Assembly (NCBI GenBank): GCA_031973215.1
Contig: DALYDK010000004.1
Span: 20,970-84,969 of the forward strand
Source: DALYDK01 sp031973215
GTDB lineage: Bacteria; Patescibacteriota; Saccharimonadia; Saccharimonadales; CAIOMD01
DNA length: 64,000 bases
Direction: 5' to 3'
In this document: positions 24,520 to 32,786 of the stretch, piece by piece
How the letters are laid out: each line of letters starts with the position of its first letter
How positions within the stretch are numbered: position 1 is the first letter of the stretch
Position numbers and translations under genes: made by a program
Notes under the pieces: generated by a model
The model's database searches: none
What the model saw: the letters and a program-made list of their open reading frames with translations, nothing else
What the model was told of the DNA's origin: nothing

Positions 24520-25484
24520 TGTAAAAATTCTATTCTATCCTTAATTACTTTAATCATTGAGTCTATATCTTTTGTCCTAACTAGCTCGTTTCTAAACTTA
24601 CTGGCATTTTCAGATCCATGAATGTAAAGCTTGGTAAGCCTTTTTAGGCTCTGCCAATTTCTTTCATTATTGGCATATGTTTTTTTAAACAGCTCCACGT
24701 GCTTTAGATAAATGTTCAGCCGATCTTTCTCTGGAGTAAATGGCCAATTACTATTTTTCTGGAAAACATACGGGTTATATAACGATCCTCGGCCTATCAT
24801 AATGCCGTCCACGCCGGTTTCCTTTGCCAACACCTCCCCCTGCTCTCTAGAAAGAACATCTCCGTTACCCACTATTAAGGTATTTGGGCTGACTTTGTCT
24901 CTAATTTCTCTGACTGTTTTTATGTCTGACCACCTGGCAGGTACCTTACTCATTTCTTTAGTAGTTCTGCCGTGCACAGTTAGTAAATCAATATTTTGAC
25001 GAAGAATTAGCTCTGGCCATGAATAATCTACCTCATTAAAGCCAGTTCTAAGCTTAACGCTCACAGGCACTTTTCCATTTGCGCCTTCTTTTACTGCTTT
25101 GACTATTTCAATTGCTAGATCACGGTTATTAATTAACGCCGAGCAACAACCACTTTTAACAACCGATTTATCGGGGCACCCCATATTAATATCAACACCA
25201 TCGAATCCCATATCTACCAATTCTTTAGTGACTTTAAGATAATTTTCTGGGTTCTTTCCCCATATTTGGGCAATTAATGGTTTGTCTTTTTTTGAATATT
25301 TTAGTTTATGAATTAAATGCTTTCGCCCGCGACTTTGCAGACCCTCTACATTAACAAATTCAGTGAAAAATAAATCTGGCGCGTAGCACGAAGCAATTGT
25401 TTGCCTAAAGACAGTTTCCGTCACATCATCCATTGGCGCCAAAACAAAAAAAGGTTTAGGCAAAATGCTTAAATTAATGCTCAT
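24516..25484 (-). CDS. dus: tRNA-dihydrouridine synthase
   Basis: The 322-aa flavoenzyme has the Dus TIM-barrel motifs: LAPMDDVTETVFRQ at the start, GVDINMGCPDKSVVKSGCCS with the catalytic cysteine, PVSVKLRTGFNE, LLTVHGRTTKEM and GIMIGRGSLYNPYVF. It reduces uridines in tRNA D loops with NADPH and FMN. A Cys-Cys pair follows the usual GxxGxx region (SGCCS), where most homologues have GAA. Otherwise it is ordinary. Confidence 0.95.
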   Translation of the reverse strand: MSINLSILPKPFFVLAPMDDVTETVFRQTIASCYAPDLFFTEFVNVEGLQSRGRKHLIHKLKYSKKDKPLIAQIWGKNPENYLKVTKELVDMGFDGVDINMGCPDKSVVKSGCCSALINNRDLAIEIVKAVKEGANGKVPVSVKLRTGFNEVDYSWPELILRQNIDLLTVHGRTTKEMSKVPARWSDIKTVREIRDKVSPNTLIVGNGDVLSREQGEVLAKETGVDGIMIGRGSLYNPYVFQKNSNWPFTPEKDRLNIYLKHVELFKKTYANNERNWQSLKRLTKLYIHGSENASKFRNELVRTKDIDSMIKVIKDRIEFLH

Positions 25485-25497
25485 ACTGAGATATATT

Positions 25498-25749
25498 TTA
25501 CCTTATATAGGTAGGATCGTCGGGATAATCGCCAAGCATTTTGTGGTCTTCTGCCCCTGGCGCATTGCCAGCTTCTTCTGAGACTTTCATTGGCGCTACG
25601 CTTCGTTTCAAGATTGCCGCGACTAATTTGCCTTGCTGAAAATGCCTAACAGCATCTGCTTCATCGATTGGGCTACCAGTTCCCTCTGGGTCTCTCTTTC
25701 CTAGATTGGCCGAATTTTTAACGCTAGATGGTAATTCTTTATATTCCAT
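25498..25749 (-). CDS. Small conserved-looking hydrophilic protein, unknown function
   Basis: The 83-aa product is soluble and charged, rich in Pro/Gly/Asp (KRDPEGTGSPIDEADAVRHF, AEDHKMLGDYPDDPTYIR). It has no membrane helix and no recognised domain. It lies 13 bp upstream of dus and 34 bp downstream of the ABC permease on the same strand. The codon use and composition look protein-like, so it is kept as a gene without function. Confidence 0.6.
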   Translation of the reverse strand: MEYKELPSSVKNSANLGKRDPEGTGSPIDEADAVRHFQQGKLVAAILKRSVAPMKVSEEAGNAPGAEDHKMLGDYPDDPTYIR

Positions 25750-25783
25750 TAATAAATATTATAGCACTTTTAAGCTAATTTGT

Positions 25784-26884
25784 CTATTCCCAGCGAAATA
25801 CTCTGAAAGCTATAATATATATAGCTAAAGACCACAGTGCCAATAACCCAACCTGGGGCAGAATATCAATAAATCCCTTACCTTCGGTTACTATCAGGCG
25901 AATTCCATCTATTACAGGCGTAAGTGGCAAAAAATTCGTGACCGACTGAAGCCATTCTGGCATTAAAAATCTAGGGAAAAAGGTGCCTGATAAAAATATC
26001 ATCGGAAAGGTTATTAGATTACTTAAGGGTGCTGCTTGTCGTTCGTTCTTAGCCCAGCCACCAATAGCCAAACCAATTCCGTAAATAGTGATAATGCTTA
26101 GTAAAACAAACATTAAAAATAGTAAATAACTGCCTCTCATTTGTAGATCAAACACCAAAATTGAAAAGGCAAACAGAATTACTACCGCCATGAGACCAAT
26201 AAGCCCCTGAGAACCTACATTAGCCACAAAATATTGCCAAACCCGCAGGGGAGTAGTGTGTAGCCTTCTAAGAACTCCCTGTTTCTTAAGCTCTGGGAAA
26301 ACACTAACGGGACCAAAAATACCAAGACCAATTATTGCAAAGCCTAACATTCCAGCAAAAGTATAATCGAACTGCGATAGGCCCTGTTCTTTAGTGGAAA
26401 CTTCATTAATTGTAAATGGTGGGCTAACATTAACAAACTGCTTGTTAAGTTCTTCCATCTGCGCAGATAAGACAGCAGATAGTGCACCTGCAGCCTGTTG
26501 ACTATTTTCGTTATAAAGCAAAGTCACCTGACCGCTAGGGATGCCATTATTAATGTTACCAAAGTCAGCGGGAAGAATAATTGTTGCATCAATTTCGCTT
26601 TTTTGCATTTCATTTTTTGCTTGTTCTTCCGTTGTGGCGGTCGAGCTAATTTGCAATATATCTGATTGCTTTGCTTGATTAACGAAAGTGGTGGCAATTT
26701 CTGAATCAGACTGATTAATAAGGGCAACCTTAAATGAAACATTGTTATCCCCACCAAAAAGAGAGCCAAAAATAATTAGAAATATTAAAGGAAAGGCTAT
26801 GGTAAAAAATATGGCTAGTTTATCTCTGAAAAAGCGCTTTGTGTTAATTTTAGCGATTGTTTTAACTGTGTAAAAATTACTCAT
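25784..26884 (-). CDS. ABC-2 type transporter permease
   Basis: The 366-aa protein has an N-terminal helix (about residues 20-40), a large extracytoplasmic domain (about 45-175) and five C-terminal helices, the ABC2_membrane_3 architecture. The loop PELKKQGVLRRLHTTPLRVW is the coupling helix typical of the family. With the ATPase ending 6 bp upstream it forms a two-gene exporter, probably for a drug, lipid or peptide; the substrate cannot be told. Confidence 0.93.
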   Translation of the reverse strand: MSNFYTVKTIAKINTKRFFRDKLAIFFTIAFPLIFLIIFGSLFGGDNNVSFKVALINQSDSEIATTFVNQAKQSDILQISSTATTEEQAKNEMQKSEIDATIILPADFGNINNGIPSGQVTLLYNENSQQAAGALSAVLSAQMEELNKQFVNVSPPFTINEVSTKEQGLSQFDYTFAGMLGFAIIGLGIFGPVSVFPELKKQGVLRRLHTTPLRVWQYFVANVGSQGLIGLMAVVILFAFSILVFDLQMRGSYLLFLMFVLLSIITIYGIGLAIGGWAKNERQAAPLSNLITFPMIFLSGTFFPRFLMPEWLQSVTNFLPLTPVIDGIRLIVTEGKGFIDILPQVGLLALWSLAIYIIAFRVFRWE

Positions 26885-26890
26885 TATATT

Positions 26891-27649
26891 TTATTCTCTT
26901 AAATCTTTTCCAGTTAAATCTATAAATACATCTTCTAGCGTAGCCTGAGAAATGGTCCGCTTCTTTTTAAACCCTCTTTGGAGCAAAGCTGCTATTAAGT
27001 TTTCAGGGGTATCTTGGGCAATTATTTTACCGTTATCCATAATTGCTACTCTATCGCACAAAACCTCTGCTTCTTCCATGTAATGAGTAGTTAGAACTAC
27101 TGTAATTCCCTGTTTTTTTATTTCTTTGACCAGGTCCCAAATGTTTCTGCGTGCCTGGGGATCAAGACCGGTTGTAGGTTCGTCCATGAACAGGACCTTA
27201 GGGCTATGAACAAGAGCAGCGGCAATGCTAAGTCTTTGTAGCTGTCCCCCGGAAAGATTTTCTGTATATGTGTTAGCTTTTTCAGAAAGTCGAACTTTTT
27301 CTAACAGCTCATCGGCCGATACCTTGACGCCGTAGGTAGCTCCAAAAAGCCCTAGAACCTCTTTAGCTTTTGTCTTATCTTGAAAAGCAGGCGTTTGAGG
27401 CTGTACACCTATAAGATATCTAGCTTTACTTGGTTCTTTGGCGACATTAACCCCGTTAATTAAAGCCTCACCGCCGTCTATATCTCTGAGGCCTTCAATC
27501 ATTTCAAGAGTCGTTGTTTTACCGGCGCCATTGGGCCCAAGTATCCCAAAAACCTCTCCGCTATTAATTGAAAAGGAAACTCCGTTAACAACCCTTACCG
27601 AGTCATATACTTTAACTAGTTTTTTTGCCGCAACTAATGTTTTAGCCAT
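26891..27649 (-). CDS. ABC transporter ATP-binding protein
   Basis: The 252-aa ATPase is complete: Walker A LGPNGAGKTTTLEMIEGL, Q loop IGVQPQTPAF, signature NLSGGQLQRLSIAAAL, Walker B VLFMDEPTTGLDP and switch His in VVLTTHYMEEAE. The C-terminal tail RTISQATLEDVFIDLTGKDL is typical for CcmA/DrrA-type exporters. It is transcribed ahead of the ABC-2 permease. Confidence 0.96.
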   Translation of the reverse strand: MAKTLVAAKKLVKVYDSVRVVNGVSFSINSGEVFGILGPNGAGKTTTLEMIEGLRDIDGGEALINGVNVAKEPSKARYLIGVQPQTPAFQDKTKAKEVLGLFGATYGVKVSADELLEKVRLSEKANTYTENLSGGQLQRLSIAAALVHSPKVLFMDEPTTGLDPQARRNIWDLVKEIKKQGITVVLTTHYMEEAEVLCDRVAIMDNGKIIAQDTPENLIAALLQRGFKKKRTISQATLEDVFIDLTGKDLRE

Positions 27650-27677
27650 ATAAATAAACTATACTCCATAAAATAAA

Positions 27678-27710
27678 AATAGTCAGTGCTTATGAAAAAC
27701 ACTGACTATT
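27678..27710 (-). terminator. Terminator of the 64-aa gene, symmetrical
   Basis: AATAGTCAGTG / CACTGACTATT with an 11-nt loop and T-rich flanks on both sides. It lies after the 64-aa gene and 29 bp before the ABC ATPase start, separating the two units. Confidence 0.8.
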
Positions 27711-27728
27711 TTAAAAATCTAAAATAAA

Positions 27729-27923
27729 TTAGCTTCTTTTTACTGTCAAGAATCCGTTTCGTGGATTTTCGTTGACACTAAAGCCCGCTGGCAAATCGCA
27801 AGCCTCTGGCCTTTCGTCTTTGCTGAAGTAATAAATAGTTTGTAGCTTACCGCCTCTAAGGGTTACTTCCTTAGAATTTAAGTGATAAGTTACACCTTTT
27901 GAATTTGTGTGCTGATATGCCAC
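27729..27923 (-). CDS. Small 64-aa beta-rich protein, GTG start
   Basis: The start is placed at GTG (complement of 27921-27923) because a perfect AAGGAG lies 6 bp upstream. The upstream ATG of the 84-aa frame has no RBS. The product begins (M)AYQHTNSKGVTYHLNSKEV and continues TLRGGKLQTIYYFSKDERPE, probably a small beta sheet, ending GFLTVKRS. No catalytic residues are evident. The composition suggests a soluble, possibly nucleic-acid-binding protein; this is a guess. Confidence 0.75.
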   Translation of the reverse strand: MAYQHTNSKGVTYHLNSKEVTLRGGKLQTIYYFSKDERPEACDLPAGFSVNENPRNGFLTVKRS

Positions 27924-28079
27924 TGTAATCTCCTTACCTGTTAGTAGTAACTTTAAGATACCCCTGTTGCTATCTTGTGTCAATGATTTTTTTATTTTTT
28001 ACAGCAAAAACTTGCTTATGTTAGTAATAATAGTTAAAATTATCATTACAATTATTAGTGAATAATAAAGAGGGAAAAA

Positions 28080-28682
28080 ATGAACGATTATTTGAATCGC
28101 GCCGGACGACCAGCAGCACAATCAGCAGCTAGAGTCGTTAACGAACAACCGGGTGTACAGGGCCCAGCTCCAGCACCAAAAAAGAAAAAAACTGATTCTA
28201 AAGTTGTTAAGGCAATTGTTGTTGTAGTAGCAGTTGTTGTTGCTCTAGCGTTAGTTGTGGGAGCTCTATACTTCTTAGGATCAAAAAATAGCATAGCTTC
28301 AAAGATACAGTCAGATAAATATCAAGCTGTATTCTTAAATAGCGCCGATGGCCAAGTATATTTTGGAAAGCTTAAAGTATTAAACGATAAGTACTACGAA
28401 CTAAGCGATATCTACTATGTAAGAGTCGAACAAGTTCAGCCAGATAAAAATAATGCTAGTGCTCAACCACAGCAAAATATTTCTCTAGCAAAACTAGGTA
28501 ACGAAATACATGGTCCACAAGACGTAATGTACATTAACCGTGATTCTGTAATGTTCTGGGAGAACTTAAAAGATGACGGTCAGGTTGTAAAAGCAATCAC
28601 AGAATACGTTAAAAACGGAAGAAGCGATAGCAACAATCAGCAAAATACAAACACTAACAATAACAACACGACTAATCCATAA
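28080..28682 (+). CDS. Single-pass membrane protein with a soluble outer domain
   Basis: The 200-aa protein has a proline/alanine-rich cytoplasmic start, a basic KKKKTDSK stop signal, one helix (about residues 44-68) and an outside domain (SKIQSDKYQAVFLNSADGQV, VYFGKLKVLNDKYYELSDIY). The tail is a low-complexity Asn/Thr/Gln run. No enzyme motif was seen. A GAGGG RBS precedes the ATG and a strong terminator follows, so it is monocistronic. Confidence 0.8.
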   Translation: MNDYLNRAGRPAAQSAARVVNEQPGVQGPAPAPKKKKTDSKVVKAIVVVVAVVVALALVVGALYFLGSKNSIASKIQSDKYQAVFLNSADGQVYFGKLKVLNDKYYELSDIYYVRVEQVQPDKNNASAQPQQNISLAKLGNEIHGPQDVMYINRDSVMFWENLKDDGQVVKAITEYVKNGRSDSNNQQNTNTNNNNTTNP

Positions 28683-28701
28683 CAGAGTTGGTTAGTCCTA
28701 A

Positions 28702-28732
28702 AACAGCCCCTTCACTCGGGGCTGTTTTTTTA
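28702..28732 (+). terminator. Rho-independent terminator
   Basis: AACAGCCCC / GGGGCTGTT with a 7-nt loop and a T7 tract. It closes the 28080-28682 gene, 3 bp before the end of the converging gene. Confidence 0.93.
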
Positions 28733-28734
28733 TT

Positions 28735-29340
28735 CTAGCCAATATAAGACTTAACTATAAATCCAACAACTAGTCGAATGATTAGTAAAAGACCAAATAC
28801 AATTGCAAGTAATAAACTTATACCAGCTATGTCGGGAGTCCAGCCAGGACTGGCAAAGTCGAAAGAGTATAAGTCTTTTGGAGGATAGTTGATTTCTGCC
28901 ACTTCCCCACCATTTTCAGCTACAAAAAGCTGAATACAATTTACTCTTTCAGATAAAGTAGGTGCGCTTCTTTCGCAAGTAGCCTGAGCATTTGTGTAAA
29001 TATCCGATTTACCAGATTGTGTTAATTTAGCCTGCTGATCGGCTATATACCTGTTGTAGCTCGAAACTAGTTGTATTGGTGGTTCATCAGAGTCATTTGT
29101 TCGCAGCCTAGTGTTCATATGTGAAAACACATAGTTTCTTAGTTCAATTAATGCAGCGTTCACATCGCCTCCGCTTGCATCAACATCGACAACCTGTTGT
29201 CTTAGTTTAAGCATGTTTAAATTATTTTGCCTTAGCGCAATAACCGATGTAAACGAGAATAATATTAGCCCAGAGATTAGAATAACAAGACTTATATGTC
29301 TGTACTTGTGCCAAATTCCATAAAGCTTTCGTTTATTCAT
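28735..29340 (-). CDS. Two-helix envelope protein of unknown function
   Basis: The 201-aa protein has membrane helices at about residues 15-35 and 172-196. They enclose an outer, mostly helical domain (LKLRQQVVDVDASGGDVNAA, with two cysteines in ATCERSAPTLSERVNCIQLF that could form a disulfide). It starts one base after the MFS gene stop, so the two are probably co-translated. No known domain was recognised. Confidence 0.75.
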   Translation of the reverse strand: MNKRKLYGIWHKYRHISLVILISGLILFSFTSVIALRQNNLNMLKLRQQVVDVDASGGDVNAALIELRNYVFSHMNTRLRTNDSDEPPIQLVSSYNRYIADQQAKLTQSGKSDIYTNAQATCERSAPTLSERVNCIQLFVAENGGEVAEINYPPKDLYSFDFASPGWTPDIAGISLLLAIVFGLLLIIRLVVGFIVKSYIG

Positions 29341-29341
29341 A

Positions 29342-30550
29342 TTATGATTTTAGCGCAGCAAACCTTTGACTTAAAATACCAAGTGAAGCTATTGAGCCAA
29401 CTACAAACATTGCTTTTAAAATGGATATATCATTTTCAATCATAAGAGATGCAATAAATGCACCTCCCCAAAAAAGTAAAAGCCCTAGCATTCTAAAGTT
29501 ATCAATTAATGTTAAATATACAATTCTATAGCCAGGGACACTATCAGCAGCATCATAAAGACCTTTCATATATGGCATTTGATAACTTGCCGATACGGGC
29601 TCATTAATTAAACTAATAGATATCGCCTGAATCGGCGTTACAACAAAGGGCCTGAGTAAATGGATGAAGCTATTAATGTAGACACCAACTTTAAAAAGCA
29701 ATCCACCCCTGTGGTTATCAATTAGCTTGCCTATCAGATATATTGCTAATAATGAAGCTGCAGTACCTATCGACACAAGAAGCCCAATTGCTGCATAGGT
29801 ATTGTTCTGAAATATTACCAAAGCAATAAACAGGGGCCATATAACAATACTTACAATATTCTCAATTCCAAAAAAGAAAGCAGATATAAAATCTCTTTTA
29901 TGTCGACGCCACGGAAATCCTTTGAGAGTAATAGCTTGGTTAGTCTTAATTGGCTCAGCTGTTTTAAATAATGGCACAAGCGAAGAAGCTAAAATAACAA
30001 GAGCAATTACTATTGTAGCTTTAGGGTTTACGAAACTAGCAACTACACCCCCCACTAACGGCCCAATAGACGCACCAACCCTTCCGCAAATAGTAATGAA
30101 CCCAATTTCTTTACCACCATGTTCCGTATGTTTAACCTTGGAAAAATCTACCTGCAGAGCTATTCCAAATAGTGCATACGAAAGCGACCCAAGAATACTA
30201 AGAAGCGCTAGAGGCCAATTAACAGAATCAATTGTTACCAGTACACCAAGATAAACCATTTGCACGGCAGTTCCCAGAGCCATACTGTGCTTTGGGCCAA
30301 GCGCTGCTATGCTTTTGGCGGCTACATAAGAAAATAACGGCCTAGTGATCGCCCAGACTACCATCATTAAAAATATATCAGTTAAGTCATAGCCTAATTT
30401 ATAAAGATATATAGGAACAAAAATACCTATGACACTCATAGCTAAAGTACGAAGAAACTCACTTGCATAAAGCTCGCTCAGCTCGTCAAAACTGACAGTG
30501 CGCCAGAAGTGCCTTTTCTTTAGTAATATTTGTATTGCTTTTTTTACCAT
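29342..30550 (-). CDS. MFS-type transporter
   Basis: The 402-aa protein has about 12 membrane helices in two bundles separated by a basic cytoplasmic loop (FKTAEPIKTNQAITLKGFPW, RRHKRD). The loop 2-3 and loop 8-9 regions carry charged residues as in major facilitator carriers. The substrate is unknown. The N-terminal amphipathic, basic segment (KKRHFWRTVSFDELSELYAS) before helix 1 is longer than usual. Confidence 0.85.
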   Translation of the reverse strand: MVKKAIQILLKKRHFWRTVSFDELSELYASEFLRTLAMSVIGIFVPIYLYKLGYDLTDIFLMMVVWAITRPLFSYVAAKSIAALGPKHSMALGTAVQMVYLGVLVTIDSVNWPLALLSILGSLSYALFGIALQVDFSKVKHTEHGGKEIGFITICGRVGASIGPLVGGVVASFVNPKATIVIALVILASSLVPLFKTAEPIKTNQAITLKGFPWRRHKRDFISAFFFGIENIVSIVIWPLFIALVIFQNNTYAAIGLLVSIGTAASLLAIYLIGKLIDNHRGGLLFKVGVYINSFIHLLRPFVVTPIQAISISLINEPVSASYQMPYMKGLYDAADSVPGYRIVYLTLIDNFRMLGLLLFWGGAFIASLMIENDISILKAMFVVGSIASLGILSQRFAALKS

Positions 30551-30605
30551 TTTTATTTTTTAGCTTTGTGTTTATTATATCAGAGAAGTTTTATAAGATA
30601 GTACT

Positions 30606-31877
30606 ATGCATATATATTTTTCTGGTATTGGAGGAACGGGTCTTGGGCCTTTATCGTTGATAGCCAGTCAAGCAGGATTCATTGTTAGTGGTTCCGACAA
30701 ACAAGAAAGCAAGTACACAGACTATTTAAAATCAAAGAATATTTCTGTATATATTGGTCAGGAAGACGATACAAATATTAAGAACGCTCATTCAAAAATG
30801 CCGATAGATTGGTTTGTATACTCATCAGCTCTGCCACTCGAGAACCCCAACCACCCAGAAATTAAATTTTGCGAAAATAATAATATAAGGGTCTCTAAAA
30901 GAGATGAACTGCTGAATTATATTATTGAAGATAAAAAACTTAAATTACTGGCAATAGCCGGCACGCACGGCAAAACAACAACTACCGCAATGGCAGTCTG
31001 GGCCTTCAAACAGCTTGGGCTACCAATTAGTTATTCAATTGGAGCAAAGACAAATTTCAGCGAAATGGGAGAATACAACCACCAGTCTGAATATTTTATT
31101 TATGAATGTGATGAGTTCGATAGAAATTTCTTATCCTTTAAGCCTTACTATTCTCTTGTAACAAATATCGACTGGGACCACCAGGAAATTTATCCCACCA
31201 AACAAAACTATGATGTTGCTTTTAATCAATTTATGGATCAATCAGATAAAGTTATTATTAGAAAAAAAGAGTTAGTCGGTGATATTGTCAGCAAAAATAA
31301 CATGATAATTATCGACGACAACTATAAAGATGCCTTACTTAGCCTAGCCGGAGCTCATAATCGTCAAAACGCTTCTTTGGTAGTTAAATTTTTGGAGCTT
31401 GAGTTTGGAGATAATGACAGATACACTGAAATTCTTAGCAACTTTCCCGGTACATCGCGAAGATTTGAAAAAATCAAAGATAATTTATATACAGATTATG
31501 CGCATACACCAGAAGAAATTACGGCAACAATTCAGCTAGCCAAAGAACTATCTGATAATGTAGTAGTGGTATACGAACCATTAACAAACCGAAGGCAGCA
31601 TTACTGTAAAGAACACTATTACAATACATTTAATGCCGTTCAAAAGCTTTATTGGTTACCAAGTTACCTAGCCAGAGAAGACCCTTCCCAGCCAATACTT
31701 AGCCCCAATGAACTTATTAAATATATGTCTAATACTAGCGTAGCGGAAGCCGCCGAGAAAAATGATATTTTACAAAAGCATATTAATGATCATCTAAAAT
31801 CTGGACACTTAGTGCTACTATTAGCCGGCGGTGGAGGTGGCAGCCTAGACGAATGGGCTCGCAAAAACTTTAGCTAA
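30606..31877 (+). CDS. murC: UDP-N-acetylmuramate--L-alanine ligase-type Mur ligase
   Basis: The 423-aa protein has the three Mur domains: the UDP-binding FSGIGGTGLGPLSLIASQAG, the ATP P-loop LAIAGTHGKTTTTAMAVWAF with the following ECDEFDRNFL and NIDWDHQEIYPT motifs, and a C-terminal ligase domain (FPGTSRRFEKIKDNLYTDYA, HTPEEI). It is closest to MurC; Mpl (murein peptide ligase) has the same outline and cannot be excluded. A TATAAG box (30592-30597) ends 8 bp before the ATG without an RBS. Confidence 0.88.
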   Translation: MHIYFSGIGGTGLGPLSLIASQAGFIVSGSDKQESKYTDYLKSKNISVYIGQEDDTNIKNAHSKMPIDWFVYSSALPLENPNHPEIKFCENNNIRVSKRDELLNYIIEDKKLKLLAIAGTHGKTTTTAMAVWAFKQLGLPISYSIGAKTNFSEMGEYNHQSEYFIYECDEFDRNFLSFKPYYSLVTNIDWDHQEIYPTKQNYDVAFNQFMDQSDKVIIRKKELVGDIVSKNNMIIIDDNYKDALLSLAGAHNRQNASLVVKFLELEFGDNDRYTEILSNFPGTSRRFEKIKDNLYTDYAHTPEEITATIQLAKELSDNVVVVYEPLTNRRQHYCKEHYYNTFNAVQKLYWLPSYLAREDPSQPILSPNELIKYMSNTSVAEAAEKNDILQKHINDHLKSGHLVLLLAGGGGGSLDEWARKNFS

Positions 31878-31882
31878 TATAG

Positions 31883-32194
31883 CTAAAGACCAACCGATTG
31901 ATAATCTATTACAGGCTTAGACAGCTCGTCTTCACTGCCAATTGGTTGAAGCTGGCTTTTGATTTTATTGTTAAAATCTTCGATATCCTGGCTCTTTACT
32001 GGACTGGTGGTATCGTACTTACTAAGATCTGTGGAATTTGCAGCCTTTACACCTTTTTGAATTTGCTTAACTGTTGCAAAAGAATCTGAATTAAAAAATA
32101 TAATAGTCGATACAGCAACTAATGATGCGGCAATAGCAATAACAATCAAGAGCGCTAAAATCGGATTAAATCCTTGTTGTTTTTCATCAGACAT
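31883..32194 (-). CDS. Small single-pass membrane protein
   Basis: The 103-aa product has one helix (about residues 11-34) after a short cytoplasmic start and an outside hydrophilic tail. No domain was recognised. Its ATG shares one base with the stop of the upstream gene (TAATG), so it is translated in coupling with the coiled-coil protein upstream. Together with the following two genes it seems to form an envelope module. Confidence 0.7.
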   Translation of the reverse strand: MSDEKQQGFNPILALLIVIAIAASLVAVSTIIFFNSDSFATVKQIQKGVKAANSTDLSKYDTTSPVKSQDIEDFNNKIKSQLQPIGSEDELSKPVIDYQSVGL

Positions 32195-32763
32195 TATAGA
32201 GAAAGCCTTTTCTTCAATGGATTAAAAGTAGTTTCGGGTGCAGTTAGTATTAGTATCCTAAGTTGCCTAGATTGTATCAATAAATCATTTTGAAGCTCTT
32301 TATATTCCGCCAAACCAGCCTTAAACTGCTCTGGCCTTTGCTGACAATCAATTATTCTAGTATCGTCAACAACCTCACCCATTTGATCTGCTGTAATAAT
32401 TATTTGATCTTGTTTTTCTTGAATTTTACCAATTAATAAATCAAGTTCCGATGCATCAACACCCTGGCGAATCATCCTTAGCTCAAGTGCTTTAATTTCA
32501 TTTTGTAAATTTGAATATATATCGACTCTTTGTCTAACCTGGAAAGCTGTTGATAGCTGGTTAGCAGTCATTTGTGCTTGTAATTTTACACAATTAGCAA
32601 CTACATTGGCTCTATCTTGATCAGTTAATATGATGGAATGCTCTGTAACTAACCCGTTAAGCCTTTGCTCTAAATTTTTTTCTTCTTCTGCTAGAACTAC
32701 GCTTTGAAATGTAATGAATATACTCAAAATAGATGCAAATATAAGTACTGGAATTTTTATCAC
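32194..32763 (-). CDS. Secreted coiled-coil protein
   Basis: The 189-aa protein starts with a signal peptide (about residues 1-25, ending near VVLAEEE). The rest is helical with heptad-like stretches (LQNEIKALELRMIRQGVDAS, LIGKIQEKQDQIIITADQMG). Two cysteines (VANCVKLQ and RIIDCQQRP) could form a disulfide. No family is recognised. It lies between a propeller protein and a small membrane protein on the same strand. Confidence 0.7.
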   Translation of the reverse strand: MIKIPVLIFASILSIFITFQSVVLAEEEKNLEQRLNGLVTEHSIILTDQDRANVVANCVKLQAQMTANQLSTAFQVRQRVDIYSNLQNEIKALELRMIRQGVDASELDLLIGKIQEKQDQIIITADQMGEVVDDTRIIDCQQRPEQFKAGLAEYKELQNDLLIQSRQLRILILTAPETTFNPLKKRLSL

Positions 32764-32786
32764 ATCTAATATTTTAACATGTATTC